A stretch of DNA of 64,000 nt from Maribacter thermophilus (GTDB taxonomy: Bacteria > Bacteroidota > Bacteroidia > Flavobacteriales > Flavobacteriaceae), in the NCBI RefSeq assembly GCF_001020565.1, contig NZ_LDAS01000001.1, forward strand, positions 844,402 through 908,401, written 5' to 3'. This document shows, one piece after another, positions 1 to 9,153 of the stretch. The notes under the pieces are model-generated. The model had not been told where the DNA came from. It did no database searches and saw only the letters and a program-made list of their open reading frames with translations. Made by a program: the position numbers and the translations under genes. Each line of letters opens with the position of its first letter. The stretch's first letter is position 1.

Positions 1-72
1 AATACGATTTTGGATTCAGTAAAATCATGAATTCGGTAATATTGTCCTGATAATTTTAGCACAAGATAAATT

Positions 73-1770
73 TTACATTATCTTTTTTACCATATTCTCA
101 AAGTCATCTCTGTTAATAGCGCTGTTTCTGACTTTAACTCTATAATTGTAAATTGTATTTACGGAGTACCTTAAGATTTTGGCTATTTGTGAACTATTGG
201 AGATGCCCAACCTTATTAAAGCATAAATCCGTAATTCAACGGTTAAGGTGTCTTCTTTCTTAACTTTGATTTTTTCTCCTTCTAGCAATAAATTGTTAAA
301 GCCCTCAATAAAATTCGGGTATATGTGTAAAAAGGATTTGTCAAAATTCATGTAAAATATTTTCAATTCTTCGTCGACAACATCTTTCGACTTAATTAAC
401 TTGAGCAAATCATTGGTTTTATTGGTTACGATATATTTACGCACGGTTTTTCGATAAACGTCCAGCTTATCAATGTACTCTGAATATAAGTTTAAAAAGG
501 CTCCTATATATTGTTCTTTTATAGAATCTACGGCAGAAAGTTCTTCGTACAATCTTTTTAGGTCATTATTTGTAAAGCTTAGCTGTTCGTTGAGGCTCTT
601 AAGTTGTAAGTTGGCAGTTTTAAGATCTTCTTTGCCCAACTTAATTTTTTTATATTGCCTATAAATGAAAAACAAGGCTGTCATTAATATTGCCGACAAA
701 AGACTAATGAACACTAGCTGTTTTTTAAGCTTGCTACTTTGCTTGAGGTTTTCTGTTTCATAAGATTTTGAAATGACGGGTAATACATTGGAAATATCCA
801 AAAACCTTAATTTCGAATTGTAAAATTTTGCATCTTCAAAAGAGAAGTTAATGTATTTATGGGCTCTTTTAACGTCGCCTTCCTCAAATAGGATAACGGC
901 TAAATTAGCCATGGAAGCATTGTCTTTTACGGAGGATTGAATATCGGAAATGGCTGAAAGAATCAGAAATTTTTTCTGGTTTGACCGGTTTCCGTCCAAT
1001 TCAAAACTCATATATGACCTATTAAAGGCTATCGTCGCATATTCACGTGTTCCCATTTTAGCAAGATTCAATCTTTTGGCATTAATCTCTAATGCTTTTT
1101 TTGTATCGGATTTATCTCTATAATTTTGCTCTTCAACTTCTAAAAACAGTTTAGAATTTTTATCCAGCTTGGCTATTTGTAGATTTAGCGAATCTCTATA
1201 CCTAAAATATAATTGGTCGTATTTTTCACTTATGCTATTTACTCTAGACATGTTTCTAAGTTCATAATAGCATCTTTTATATATGAGGTAATATTCCCTG
1301 ATCAAATCTTCGGACAAATTTGATGTGGATATCTCCTCAAGTAGATTTATGGACTCATCATATCTACCCGAGGTGGCTAAAAGTTTGGCAAGTCTTAAGG
1401 TTGATTCTTGTAATAATTCTTCATTATCGAGTTCATCGGCCAACCTTAGGTTCTTTTCAATAAAGGCCAAAGTAGCGTCAAAACTATAATACTCATATTC
1501 GTCAATTAATCTATTTGTTATATAATATTGGTTTTCTTTAGAAGCTTCAGGGTCTTCGAGTAATATTTTTAGATTATTAATTCGTTTTTCTTTAGAAAGG
1601 TCGTACTCATTTCGTTTTAACATTACCTTTTCCATTTCCAAAAGCAATGAATCAATATTTTGTGTGTACGAAATTGATGGTATGACCAGAAAAAGTATTG
1701 AAAGAACGTTAAACAATACGGGTTTTTTTATTCTTGAAGTCATGAAAGACAGTAATTTAAAATATTTCAC
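73..1770 (-). CDS. Membrane TPR sensor-regulator with C-terminal HTH (DUF6377-like)
   Basis: 565 residues. The N-terminus holds a hydrophobic export signal (about residues 17-36). It is followed by a helical TPR-like region, a single membrane segment near residues 350-370 (LVFISLLSAILMTALFFIY), a coiled coil, and a C-terminal LuxR/FixJ-like HTH (SNSSQIAKILRYSVNTIYNY). This is the arrangement of the Bacteroidota DUF6377-type regulators, which are thought to sense something in the periplasm through the TPRs and bind DNA on the cytoplasmic side. The ligand and targets are unknown. The neighbouring gene at 2103 is another LuxR-type regulator on the same strand. Family assignment is from recalled features, not a search. 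Confidence 0.8.
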   Translation of the reverse strand: MKYFKLLSFMTSRIKKPVLFNVLSILFLVIPSISYTQNIDSLLLEMEKVMLKRNEYDLSKEKRINNLKILLEDPEASKENQYYITNRLIDEYEYYSFDATLAFIEKNLRLADELDNEELLQESTLRLAKLLATSGRYDESINLLEEISTSNLSEDLIREYYLIYKRCYYELRNMSRVNSISEKYDQLYFRYRDSLNLQIAKLDKNSKLFLEVEEQNYRDKSDTKKALEINAKRLNLAKMGTREYATIAFNRSYMSFELDGNRSNQKKFLILSAISDIQSSVKDNASMANLAVILFEEGDVKRAHKYINFSFEDAKFYNSKLRFLDISNVLPVISKSYETENLKQSSKLKKQLVFISLLSAILMTALFFIYRQYKKIKLGKEDLKTANLQLKSLNEQLSFTNNDLKRLYEELSAVDSIKEQYIGAFLNLYSEYIDKLDVYRKTVRKYIVTNKTNDLLKLIKSKDVVDEELKIFYMNFDKSFLHIYPNFIEGFNNLLLEGEKIKVKKEDTLTVELRIYALIRLGISNSSQIAKILRYSVNTIYNYRVKVRNSAINRDDFENMVKKIM

Positions 1771-2102
1771 ACCTTATTCATTTCAAAATTAGTGGTTCAC
1801 TTTATAAAATAGTTTGTCTAAATAGTAGGTAATATAAATGTTGGAAGGTTTAAATATAGAAATTTCACAAGTAACCGATTATGTAATTTCTTGTTGGGAT
1901 TAAAATTTGTTAAGGATTTCTATTTTCCCACACCTTGCCCTCCCCTTTTATTGTCGGGTGGTGTAATTTACTCGCCCGTAGTGATCATACCCTTTGACCA
2001 CGACAACAAACCCCTGGGTACCATTGAGAGCTTTGGGCTAGTTGAAAAAATTATGACCCATCGGCCTTAACAGCATTGGGTCAATGGTCACATCCCTGCA
2101 CC
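1771..2102. other. Intergenic region, possible coding remnant
   Basis: 332 bp between two minus-strand regulators. The part near 1800-1920 is AT-rich and probably holds the promoter of the downstream sensor gene. On the plus strand, 1930-2068 is an open frame without an ATG. It encodes a plausible tail (VIIPFDHDNKPLGTIESFGL) and ends in TAA, so it may be the 3' remnant of a lost gene. No hairpin terminator was recognised. Confidence 0.3.
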
Positions 2103-2804
2103 TCAAAGCCCATTGATTATGGCATAGGCCACCAAACCGCTCGTAGTCCTCATGTTCGCCTTTTGCAGAATATTCTTTCGATGTGTACGTACGGTCTCTT
2201 GACTTATAAAAAGTTGCGCTGCGATTTGCTTGCTATTGAGCCCGCTGATCAAAAGACGTATGATTTCCTTTTCGCGTAAACTGAACAAGTCCTTTGTTTT
2301 GGTCAGTTCCGGTCGCTCGGGTCGAATATGGAAGGTTTCATTGGTCTTGCGGTTGCACAGAATAGCCTGGGGAAGCTCGGTCGGAGCAAGAAAGGAAACA
2401 TCCGTAAAGACATTGACAAAAATATAAGGCACCTCGTTGTCGTCGAATGCTATGGGAATGCTTTGATGCTGAATGTTGACGGGGCTGCCGTCCTTTCGTC
2501 CGCACCGGTAAAAATAGGTCACATGAACCCATTTTCGTTCATTTTGCGGCCTTTCCAATATATATTCCATGGCGAGTTTGATTACCGACATGTTAAACGG
2601 TAGGCCTTCGGGAAGCGCGAAGCGGACCATGAACTGGGTGCCAAGTTCATAAATTTCATCGGCCATATACCCCGTAAGTGTCTCGCAATCCCCTCCTACC
2701 CTTTCAACTTTCCAGTCTTCCGTATTGCCGACAAGGATAAAGTAATTGCCAACACACCATAGCCCCTCCACCAAAGGATACCCCTTTATCAGGTCTTCGT
2801 CCAA
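2103..2804 (-). CDS. PAS-like/LuxR-type transcriptional regulator
   Basis: About 233 residues. The N-terminal part resembles a PAS sensor of the flavobacterial PAS-LuxR group (GNYFILVGNTEDWKVERVGG, then YFYRCGRKDGSP). The C-terminus is a complete LuxR HTH: FSLREKEIIRLLISGLNSKQ followed by IAAQLFISQETVRTHRKNIL. No receiver domain is present, so input is probably a small ligand or partner rather than phosphorylation. The first available start is TTG at 2804. The frame stays open for about 15 more codons upstream but has no ATG before an in-frame TAG, so the N-terminus is uncertain. Confidence 0.8.
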   Translation of the reverse strand: MDEDLIKGYPLVEGLWCVGNYFILVGNTEDWKVERVGGDCETLTGYMADEIYELGTQFMVRFALPEGLPFNMSVIKLAMEYILERPQNERKWVHVTYFYRCGRKDGSPVNIQHQSIPIAFDDNEVPYIFVNVFTDVSFLAPTELPQAILCNRKTNETFHIRPERPELTKTKDLFSLREKEIIRLLISGLNSKQIAAQLFISQETVRTHRKNILQKANMRTTSGLVAYAIINGL

Positions 2805-3024
2805 ACTGCCTTGTTTGCTGTAGTCGTGTTTCCCAAACGCACCATTCTCCTATATTCCTTTATTCTCCCAAACCAATTACCCAATAAATCCAACTATTCG
2901 CTTAACCATACAGGGCGTTCATTGATTCTTTGAATTTCAATGGAAATTTTGCGGTAATCTTGAGAATGTATAAACCAAGGCCTTAAAGTAAAGAGGCATT
3001 AACAGCTATTAAAAATTGAAGATC

Positions 3025-4314
3025 ATGAAAAAATCAGTACTGAAAATCAAGACAAGCAGTATAGGTGTATGGCTACTATTATTTTCATTAATGACCGTGG
3101 TTGCCAGTTGTAGCAGTGACGACAATGAAGAGGTGCCAGAGGAAACTACGGACGATGATACCACAACCGAAGATGACGATGCAATAGACACCAACTCTTA
3201 CATTTTAGTGGTCGATACTAGAACCGACGGCGTATTTTTAATAGACCATGACGGCAATGAACTTTTTGAATGGGATTTGGATGGGGATGAATTAGGGGAC
3301 GAGGCCCAACTTTTGGATGATGGCAGTTTGCTCTTGTCGTTAAAGTCTTCCAATTCGAGCATTTCCTTTGGTGGTTATGGCGGAAAGTTCAGAAAAATAA
3401 ATGCCGATCAATCCATAGATTGGGAAGTTAGCTATTCGAGCAATGATTATAGGTCGCATCACGATGTGGATTATCTGTCCAATGGGAATATCATATTTCT
3501 TGTCTGGGAAGAGGTTTCGGCTACCGAGGCCTCTGAAATGGGCTTTTCGGGAAACCATGCAATATACCCTGAGGCTATTGTGGAAATGAATCCCCTTACT
3601 GGTGAAATTGCCTGGGAATGGCATTCAAAAGACCATTTTGTTCAAGATTACGACAGTACCGCGGATAATTATGGGGTAGTCGTGGACAATCCCAATAAAA
3701 TTGATGTCAATTATAACAGTAGCCAATCGGATGGTGACATCATGCACGCCAATGGCATCACGGTCGATGAAACCAACGATTTAATTTATGTAACGGTTAA
3801 CTATTACAGCGAGGTATGGGTCATAGATCATAGTACGACTACCACTGAGGCAGCTTCAAGTTCGGGGGGCAACTATAATTTAGGTGGAGACTTGGTTTAT
3901 CGTTTTGGAAATCCGGAAATCTATGACAATGTCGGGGATGTTACCTTGAACCGTGTTCATTATCCTAACCTTTTGGATACGAACAACATGTTGGTTTTTT
4001 CAAACAACAAATACGACGGTCAATCGGCGGTTGTTGAATTTGAGTTGAACCTACCTTATGCACTGGTTGCAGGCGAAGATAACGAACCCTCGGTTGTTTG
4101 GGAATTTACGGATACGAGTCTATATAGTTTAACAACCAGTAGTGCCGGCCGAATGAGTAATGGAAACACTTTAATTGGGGAAGGAACCGCCGGTACCATC
4201 TGGGAAGTAAACGAGAGTGGCGAGGTCTTGTGGAAGTATACCAATTACAGTGAACTTTGGAGAACCTATCCGGTGGAAATCGGCTCTCCGGCCTTGACCG
4301 CATTGGGTTTATAG
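3025..4314 (+). CDS. Aryl-sulfate sulfotransferase-like lipoprotein
   Basis: 429 residues. The start is the ATG at 3025; the frame extends to a TTG at 3016, but the signal peptide begins at the ATG. The signal ends in a lipobox (VVASC) and an Asp/Glu/Thr-rich tether. The mature part is a predicted beta-propeller with features of the ASST family: a repeated 'fd..G..lW' pattern, RSHHDVDYLSNGNIIF, and MHANGI. Family members move sulfate between phenolic compounds in the periplasm, and in marine bacteria they often sit near sulfated-glycan genes. Here the neighbours are regulators, so the substrate is open. A strong terminator follows. Confidence 0.75.
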   Translation: MKKSVLKIKTSSIGVWLLLFSLMTVVASCSSDDNEEVPEETTDDDTTTEDDDAIDTNSYILVVDTRTDGVFLIDHDGNELFEWDLDGDELGDEAQLLDDGSLLLSLKSSNSSISFGGYGGKFRKINADQSIDWEVSYSSNDYRSHHDVDYLSNGNIIFLVWEEVSATEASEMGFSGNHAIYPEAIVEMNPLTGEIAWEWHSKDHFVQDYDSTADNYGVVVDNPNKIDVNYNSSQSDGDIMHANGITVDETNDLIYVTVNYYSEVWVIDHSTTTTEAASSSGGNYNLGGDLVYRFGNPEIYDNVGDVTLNRVHYPNLLDTNNMLVFSNNKYDGQSAVVEFELNLPYALVAGEDNEPSVVWEFTDTSLYSLTTSSAGRMSNGNTLIGEGTAGTIWEVNESGEVLWKYTNYSELWRTYPVEIGSPALTALGL

Positions 4315-4342
4315 TTAGGATTATTTTATAAATGTGTAAATG

Positions 4343-4378
4343 AAAAAATAGCGAGGGCATGGCCCTCGCTATTTTTTT
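4343..4378 (+). terminator. Rho-independent terminator
   Basis: A 16-bp perfect inverted repeat (AATAGCGAGGGC core, loop ATG) ends in a run of seven T, 28 nt after the stop of the sulfotransferase-like gene. The A-tract on the left side means it could also work on the minus strand. Confidence 0.9.
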
Positions 4379-4695
4379 ATCCAAATTTCATCATAATTGT
4401 ATATGATAGGTGTTCACAGTTTTAACCATTGTTAAAAAACCAGTTGTAGTTTACGATCAAGTCATTCATATTTGAGATGGTCACGTTAGAAATTGCTGAG
4501 GTTCCAGAGGTGTTTAAATCACTTACATCTCTTCATTCAGGTTTTGTAAAAGATGTTCATTTATTTAATAGAGTATGTTATAACCTTGAAATCAACGGAT
4601 TTTTACACTTTTACGGGGACTTTTGCACCTTTCGTCCAAATTAATTTCTCTTTGTGAGACAATAGGGTAGTTTTAAATCCCCGAAACCAAAAAAT
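4379..4695 (+). other. Region upstream of response regulator, with a doubtful 55-codon ORF
   Basis: The interval carries an ATG-started frame at 4477-4644 (MVTLEIAEVPEVFKSL...), ending about 50 nt before the response regulator. It has no recognisable motif, and nothing but its length supports it as a gene. The rest, including a repeat-like 'cttttacggggacttttgcacctttcg' type stretch near 4609, may be promoter DNA. Confidence 0.25.
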
Positions 4696-5076
4696 ATGAA
4701 ACTAGACCTTGTTATTGTGGACGACTCCTCGCTTTGGTTGTCCTTGGCAGAAAATCTTGCCAAAACCCATCCTTTTATAGGCCGTATAACCTCTTTTCTT
4801 GATTCTTACGATGCCTGGGTATATATACAGGTAGCCAAACCAAAAGCCGTATTGACCGATATTGAAATGCCCGGTATGGATGGATTTTCCTTTCTGGAAA
4901 TGTTCTCCAACCGAATGTCATTTATATCCAGTTCTACCAAACAAAGTTTTGAGAGTACCGCAAGAGAACTTGGATGTGCCGATTTCATCACAAAGCCTTA
5001 TACAAAAAGTGAGTTTCATGGTTCAATCGATTTGGTTCGTAATCAATTGGAAGGAAGAACACCCGATTTAATATAA
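4696..5076 (+). CDS. Stand-alone CheY-like response regulator receiver
   Basis: 126 residues forming only a receiver domain. Visible key residues are the acidic pair D9-D10, the phospho-acceptor D55 (LTDIEMPG), the Ser/Thr at 79-81, and K100 in FITKPY. There is no output domain, so it must act by protein-protein contact, as CheY or Spo0F do. No histidine kinase gene is adjacent, making it an orphan. It lies in its own plus-strand unit between two terminators or strand switches. Confidence 0.85.
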   Translation: MKLDLVIVDDSSLWLSLAENLAKTHPFIGRITSFLDSYDAWVYIQVAKPKAVLTDIEMPGMDGFSFLEMFSNRMSFISSSTKQSFESTARELGCADFITKPYTKSEFHGSIDLVRNQLEGRTPDLI

Positions 5077-5177
5077 TATCTTTCTTAGTAGCGATTTACC
5101 AATATGTATGGTCGCTTACTTCACTACCTATTATCTAGGTGGGTTCCGCTAAATATTAATGGTTTGGTGAATGAAGG

Positions 5178-5957
5178 CTAGAGCACCTGCTCATCGTTCA
5201 GCCAACGCTGTAAGAGCGTTTCGTTATGGGATATGGGAACAAGGTAAAAGGTATCGAATTTTTTAAAGACCCTTGATTCCTTAAGCGTTTCCATACAAAC
5301 TGATACCGGGGACAGATAGTTGGAATGGATGAGGAACAACTCCCCTTCCCTTTTTAAAAGATAGCCTACATGACCTTCGTCAAAACCTATAAAATAAAGG
5401 CCTTCTTTGGTCAACCTATCTATTTCTTCATGGGCTTCTTCAGGTGTATCCTGTTTTACTTTGTCGATGGGCGCACCACAGCTGATCATTTTGGCCTCAT
5501 CAATGGGTGATTTTTGGGCCAGTTTATAGCGATTGAGGTTTAGACCCATATCGCGCAAGGTGGTCGATACAAAATAACCGCAGGCAATTTTCCCTTGCTT
5601 GGGTACGGTCGTATGCCCTCCCCAACTCCACGGGGTACCGTACCAATGGGGTATGATCTTGTCTACCAACTGGTCGGTAAAGGCGGTTTTAACAGTTTTA
5701 AGGGAAACCGAGCCTTTGCGAAACTCGTCCCTTAAACGCATACGAAGTTGCCCTGCACTCATCTTGGTATGGGTATATGAAGCTGTAATACTGTCCGAAG
5801 CTGACGTAGGGGTGCTAGGTCTCCCCTTTGTAAAACGTTCTGCTCCTACTTTTGAGGAAACCGTTTCGACAACCGCGATATGAATAGCTTCCCCGTCCGT
5901 TATAGGCGGTATTTCATTGGCAAGCCCGAAACTAAGAAGTAGGGAAAAAAAGAGCAT
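5178..5957 (-). CDS. Secreted NlpC/P60-like (papain-fold) protein
   Basis: 259 residues with an N-terminal signal peptide (residues 1-14). The core looks like a papain-fold hydrolase: TPWSWGG near residue 110, candidate nucleophile C126 in ACGYFVSTTL, candidate His196 in DEGHVGYLL, and H211/N213 in LIHSNYL. NlpC/P60 proteins usually have DCSGFV and GHVGIY at these points, so the match is good but diverged. A peptidoglycan or other amide-bond substrate in the envelope is inferred. The next gene on the same strand (6062) looks like a second papain-type protein, about 100 bp away. Confidence 0.55.
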   Translation of the reverse strand: MLFFSLLLSFGLANEIPPITDGEAIHIAVVETVSSKVGAERFTKGRPSTPTSASDSITASYTHTKMSAGQLRMRLRDEFRKGSVSLKTVKTAFTDQLVDKIIPHWYGTPWSWGGHTTVPKQGKIACGYFVSTTLRDMGLNLNRYKLAQKSPIDEAKMISCGAPIDKVKQDTPEEAHEEIDRLTKEGLYFIGFDEGHVGYLLKREGELFLIHSNYLSPVSVCMETLKESRVFKKFDTFYLVPISHNETLLQRWLNDEQVL

Positions 5958-6061
5958 GTTCTTATATCGATTATAGGGGTTTGTCCTATTAAGGTAACGT
6001 ATTAATTAGTTGTACATTACACTGTAGGTGTTAATTTTTTGATTTACTCGATGTAATGCCC

Positions 6062-6955
6062 TTAAACATTCAGGTTTACCGCCCACCAAACCTCGTAGTC
6101 CCTGGGTATCAAGGGGCGATAACTTTGAAAACCTTGATCGGCTATTCGAAGTCCGACAATCTTATTTTTTTCATCACGTACATAGTTGATAAAAATAAAG
6201 GAATGGCCGTAGGGGTCTAGCTTTTCCACATCCGTACCTTGTACTACCTGTTCATAATCTTTGCGGTACCGCCATACTTGCATCATGGCACCGGGTTTTA
6301 ATTGGCCGTTCCAAATTCCTGTCGAATCGACCAAGCTGCCCATTCCAGCGTATGCCAAGGCTCCCGCATTGCCCTTGCCCCGATAGGCTTTTGGAAGGCT
6401 CTTCCACCCCTCGCTTTCATCGGAGGCCGTAGCGTATAACAGGTTAAAGACCTGTTTGGGCGTATATAGTTTTGTGGCCATGCTATCGGGAAGGTCTTGG
6501 TAGGGCAAATGGCCGTGAACCTCTTTATAGGCCTGGGTAAAACGCCCCTTGCTTACCGTAAGGCAATGCCCTCCGGGTTCTTTGTTTTCACTGTTCAGAT
6601 AATTCTCCACGATTTTTTGGGCAACGGGACTGGATTTGGCCAAAAAGGCTTCCCAAGACGCATCCTCTTCCTTCTCCGTCAGGTTGTCCTTTTGGTCCAA
6701 GGAGTCCAGTTCTGTTGGTGTTGGGGGTGTTTTAAGGCTGATGTATTTGTGTACGTGAAAGTCAAGATTCACTGCCACTTCCGTCGTTTGGTTTTTATTT
6801 TCCTGTGTTTGGTTTTCCGTTGCTTCCAACGGTGCGGTTTTTGCCTCGTCTGGCCGGTTAGAGGCACAGCTGTAAATCATTAGGGCGATTAACATCAAAC
6901 ATAAAGGGGAAACACTATAATTCTTTTGTAAGATATTAATGGGTATGTCTTTCAT
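6062..6955 (-). CDS. Lipoprotein with possible Cys-His-Asp hydrolase centre
   Basis: 298 residues from the ATG at 6955, chosen because the signal peptide and lipobox (LMIYSC, Cys30) follow it; the open frame begins 30 nt earlier. A low-complexity Glu/Thr/Asn linker leads to a domain with GGHCLTVSKG (C131), PYGHSFIF (H251) and RIADQG (D273). The order Cys, His, Asp suggests a papain-like or CHAP-like amidase, but I do not recognise the exact family. It is upstream of, and probably co-transcribed with, the NlpC-like gene at 5178. Confidence 0.55.
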   Translation of the reverse strand: MKDIPINILQKNYSVSPLCLMLIALMIYSCASNRPDEAKTAPLEATENQTQENKNQTTEVAVNLDFHVHKYISLKTPPTPTELDSLDQKDNLTEKEEDASWEAFLAKSSPVAQKIVENYLNSENKEPGGHCLTVSKGRFTQAYKEVHGHLPYQDLPDSMATKLYTPKQVFNLLYATASDESEGWKSLPKAYRGKGNAGALAYAGMGSLVDSTGIWNGQLKPGAMMQVWRYRKDYEQVVQGTDVEKLDPYGHSFIFINYVRDEKNKIVGLRIADQGFQSYRPLIPRDYEVWWAVNLNV

Positions 6956-7334
6956 TTTTAAGCCAGTGTTCAGGTTTGCCATCATGGAATCTGCTCAGTT
7001 GGGCCCTTACATTCACGCATGGTTTACAACTAATACCACAAAAATACAAAGGTACCAAATTTACGGGGGTATCGATTTGCATAAGCTTGAAATAACTTGC
7101 CGTGATATGTCTTATAAACCTGTCATATACGTTTTGTGCCGTACATTTTGTACATAAAAGCCGAGCGGTATTTTTTAAAGTCCTATTAAAACTGTAGATC
7201 CCGCTCCTATCGTAAGGTGGTTTCCCTACAGTTTTAGTTAGTACCATGCGGCCCTGTAGGCTACGAAAGTTGTAGATGGAACAGGGCCGGATAAATTTCC
7301 GGCCCTTGTTTTTTTGTGGATTGTACATTGATCA
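6956..7334. other. Intergenic region with promoter box and plus-oriented terminator
   Basis: No convincing gene. A TACCTTTG box on the minus strand (7047-7054) could be the -7 element for the lipoprotein gene at 6062, but no -33 TTTG was found at the usual distance. A strong hairpin at 7281-7315 is described separately. Two open frames here (plus 6939-7157 and minus 6936-7328) have unlikely composition and were left out. Confidence 0.4.
7281..7315 (+). terminator. Hairpin terminator reading on the plus strand
   Basis: GGGCCGGA (7284-7291) pairs with TCCGGCCC (7298-7305). After it comes a T-rich run to 7315. The T-run is on the plus-strand side only, although both flanking genes are on the minus strand. 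It may still end transcripts of the phosphatase gene imperfectly, or end an unknown plus-strand RNA. Confidence 0.7.
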
Positions 7335-7904
7335 TTAGAAGCTGCTTTCTTGCCTTAATTTCTTTTTGAGCGTATCAACGTCCAAAGACTCAAGTAGGGT
7401 AATCAGATTGGGAAACCTGCCTTGGTGGTAGCCAAAACGGTCTTCGGTAAATTCGGCAATGGCCTGCTCCTTGCTCCAGTTGTCGAAAACAATTCTATAG
7501 GCGGCCACAATGGCCCCGGTTCTATCGGAACCGTGCCAGCAGTGCACAAGTACGGGTTTCTCCGCTTGTTGTAATAGGTACAAGGCATTAAAAATATCCA
7601 CTTCGTCCAATTTGGAGGCTTTTAAGGGAATACGATCCAAATGCAGGTCGCTGTCCTTTAGTTTCTTTTCATCCGTTTTTTGGCGTCTAAGGTTCAGGAT
7701 GGATTTTATGCCCATTGCTTCCAACTCCTGCATCCCTTTTTTCGAGGGTTGTTCGGAACGGTATAACTGATCACTTACCTTATAGAAATTATGAAAGTGA
7801 TCGGAGGCCATTTTTTCTGACACTCCCTCTTGAAGCGCTTCGTTGGGCAAGGAAAATGCCAATGATAACAAGGCTAGGAGTATAAAAGCGGATAATTTAT
7901 GCAT
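7335..7904 (-). CDS. Secreted dual-specificity/tyrosine phosphatase
   Basis: 189 residues from ATG 7904; a TTG lies 12 nt upstream. A signal peptide spans residues 1-20. The catalytic P-loop is HCWHGSDRTG, with nucleophile Cys122 and Arg128, the CX5R signature of cysteine-based phosphatases. RSEQPSKKGMQELEAMGI resembles the DSP/DSP-like (DUF442-type) subfamily found in bacteria. The protein would act outside the cytoplasm; the substrate (phosphoprotein, phospholipid or sugar phosphate) is unknown. A terminator separates it from the upstream acyltransferase gene. Confidence 0.8.
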   Translation of the reverse strand: MHKLSAFILLALLSLAFSLPNEALQEGVSEKMASDHFHNFYKVSDQLYRSEQPSKKGMQELEAMGIKSILNLRRQKTDEKKLKDSDLHLDRIPLKASKLDEVDIFNALYLLQQAEKPVLVHCWHGSDRTGAIVAAYRIVFDNWSKEQAIAEFTEDRFGYHQGRFPNLITLLESLDVDTLKKKLRQESSF

Positions 7905-7976
7905 GGTATTGTACAATGGAAAGACAAAGATAGGAAAGAGAGATAAATGTAATCGGGGGCTCCTCCCTTTTGGCGG

Positions 7977-8012
7977 TAAAAAATCCAGCCCCAGTATTTT
8001 CCGAGGCCGGAT
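7977..8012 (-). terminator. Terminator of the acyltransferase gene
   Basis: On the minus strand ATCCGGCCTC (8012-8003) pairs, with one G-U and one mismatch, with GGGGCTGGAT (7992-7983). A run of six T follows. It lies just after the stop at 8026. Confidence 0.7.
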
Positions 8013-8025
8013 GTTAATAGACTAT

Positions 8026-9126
8026 TTAAATAGCTTCCTTGGCCGTAGGATGCCCTTGCAATGATTTTTCCTTTGGTGATTTTTCCAAGCGTAGCCCGAA
8101 CAAGGGACGTAAAACCCTAACTCTACGGATCAAAAAATCGTATAGTATAAAACAGGTCGTAAAGGTAAATACGGTAATGGCTATGAACTGTAAAAAGGGA
8201 TGTATGTTTAAGGGGAGGATCAACCAAGCCCCTAAATACAAGGCGAACATATGGATGATATACACAGGGTATGCCGCCTTGCTCAAATAGGCCAACAGTT
8301 GGCTGGGCCTGTTAAGGTATTGGAAGAAGAGACCGAAAATACCGAATATCCAACAGGTCGATTCCAAGGCCATCAAATAGCCTGGGGCTTCCATATGGTA
8401 CGCTATAAGTCGTAGGGTGTACAGCCCTACTGCCAGTGCCAAATAGCCCCATTTCCATTTTTTCAGGGTATTCCAGAACGGACTACCGATATAGACGAAC
8501 AGGTATCCGAAAAAGAAAGCCAGGGCTCCCAGAAAAAAGCCGTGCCAGGTTTCGGCATAAAGGGAGTAGATCTGTGGCTTTACCAAAATGGCCTCCAGTA
8601 CAAAGAACAGGGAAACGGTCAGTGGCCCCGCCACGGTACCCATCAATTTTTCCAATAGCTTTTTAAGCCTTGCTCCGTGATGCTTCAACAGAAGAAAAAC
8701 AGGAAGAAAAAGAAGGACATAAGCAAAAATATTGCCCAAAAACCACAGATGGCCCGTATGGGGATAGTAGCTCAAAGGTTGCTTGTAGAAGGCTTGAAAA
8801 AGATACATGTGCAGGGGCGAAATGGCCACAATGCCAAACAGGAAGGGTATAAGTATACGTTGTGTACGTTCTCCTATCAGTTGTTTCCAGTTGCGCTTCC
8901 GCATGGCGAAAAAGAGCCCCATTCCCGATACAAAAAACAGGATGGGAATGCGCCAAACGTTGAGCAGGGTCATGGGTACCCATAATTCTTCAAGCGCGTT
9001 TTCACTGCGCACGAAGCCAACGAACATGGCCCAGGGCTGAAAAACAATGGCTATATGGTAGATCAATAACAAGGCTATGGCGATGACCCTTAGCCAGTCT
9101 ATATCGTAACGTCGAACGGTTTTCAT
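8026..9126 (-). CDS. Acyltransferase 3 family membrane protein
   Basis: 366 residues with about ten membrane helices. The N-terminus (YDIDWLRVIAIALLLIYHIA) has the Arg-X10-His pattern of the acyltransferase-3 (OafA/OpgC) family, which moves acetyl or succinyl groups onto surface or periplasmic glycans. The length is typical for the membrane module alone; no SGNH domain is attached. The ankyrin lipoprotein gene ends 27 nt upstream on the same strand, so the two are probably one operon. The acceptor glycan cannot be told from the sequence. Confidence 0.85.
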   Translation of the reverse strand: MKTVRRYDIDWLRVIAIALLLIYHIAIVFQPWAMFVGFVRSENALEELWVPMTLLNVWRIPILFFVSGMGLFFAMRKRNWKQLIGERTQRILIPFLFGIVAISPLHMYLFQAFYKQPLSYYPHTGHLWFLGNIFAYVLLFLPVFLLLKHHGARLKKLLEKLMGTVAGPLTVSLFFVLEAILVKPQIYSLYAETWHGFFLGALAFFFGYLFVYIGSPFWNTLKKWKWGYLALAVGLYTLRLIAYHMEAPGYLMALESTCWIFGIFGLFFQYLNRPSQLLAYLSKAAYPVYIIHMFALYLGAWLILPLNIHPFLQFIAITVFTFTTCFILYDFLIRRVRVLRPLFGLRLEKSPKEKSLQGHPTAKEAI

Positions 9127-9153
9127 GACTGTTGTTTTTTGAATGGTTATATG

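Noticed and set aside
6936-7328. 130-codon minus-strand ORF and 72-codon plus-strand ORF (6939-7157)
   Set aside because: Unusual residue composition, overlap with the real lipoprotein start and a terminator hairpin; no recognisable domain.
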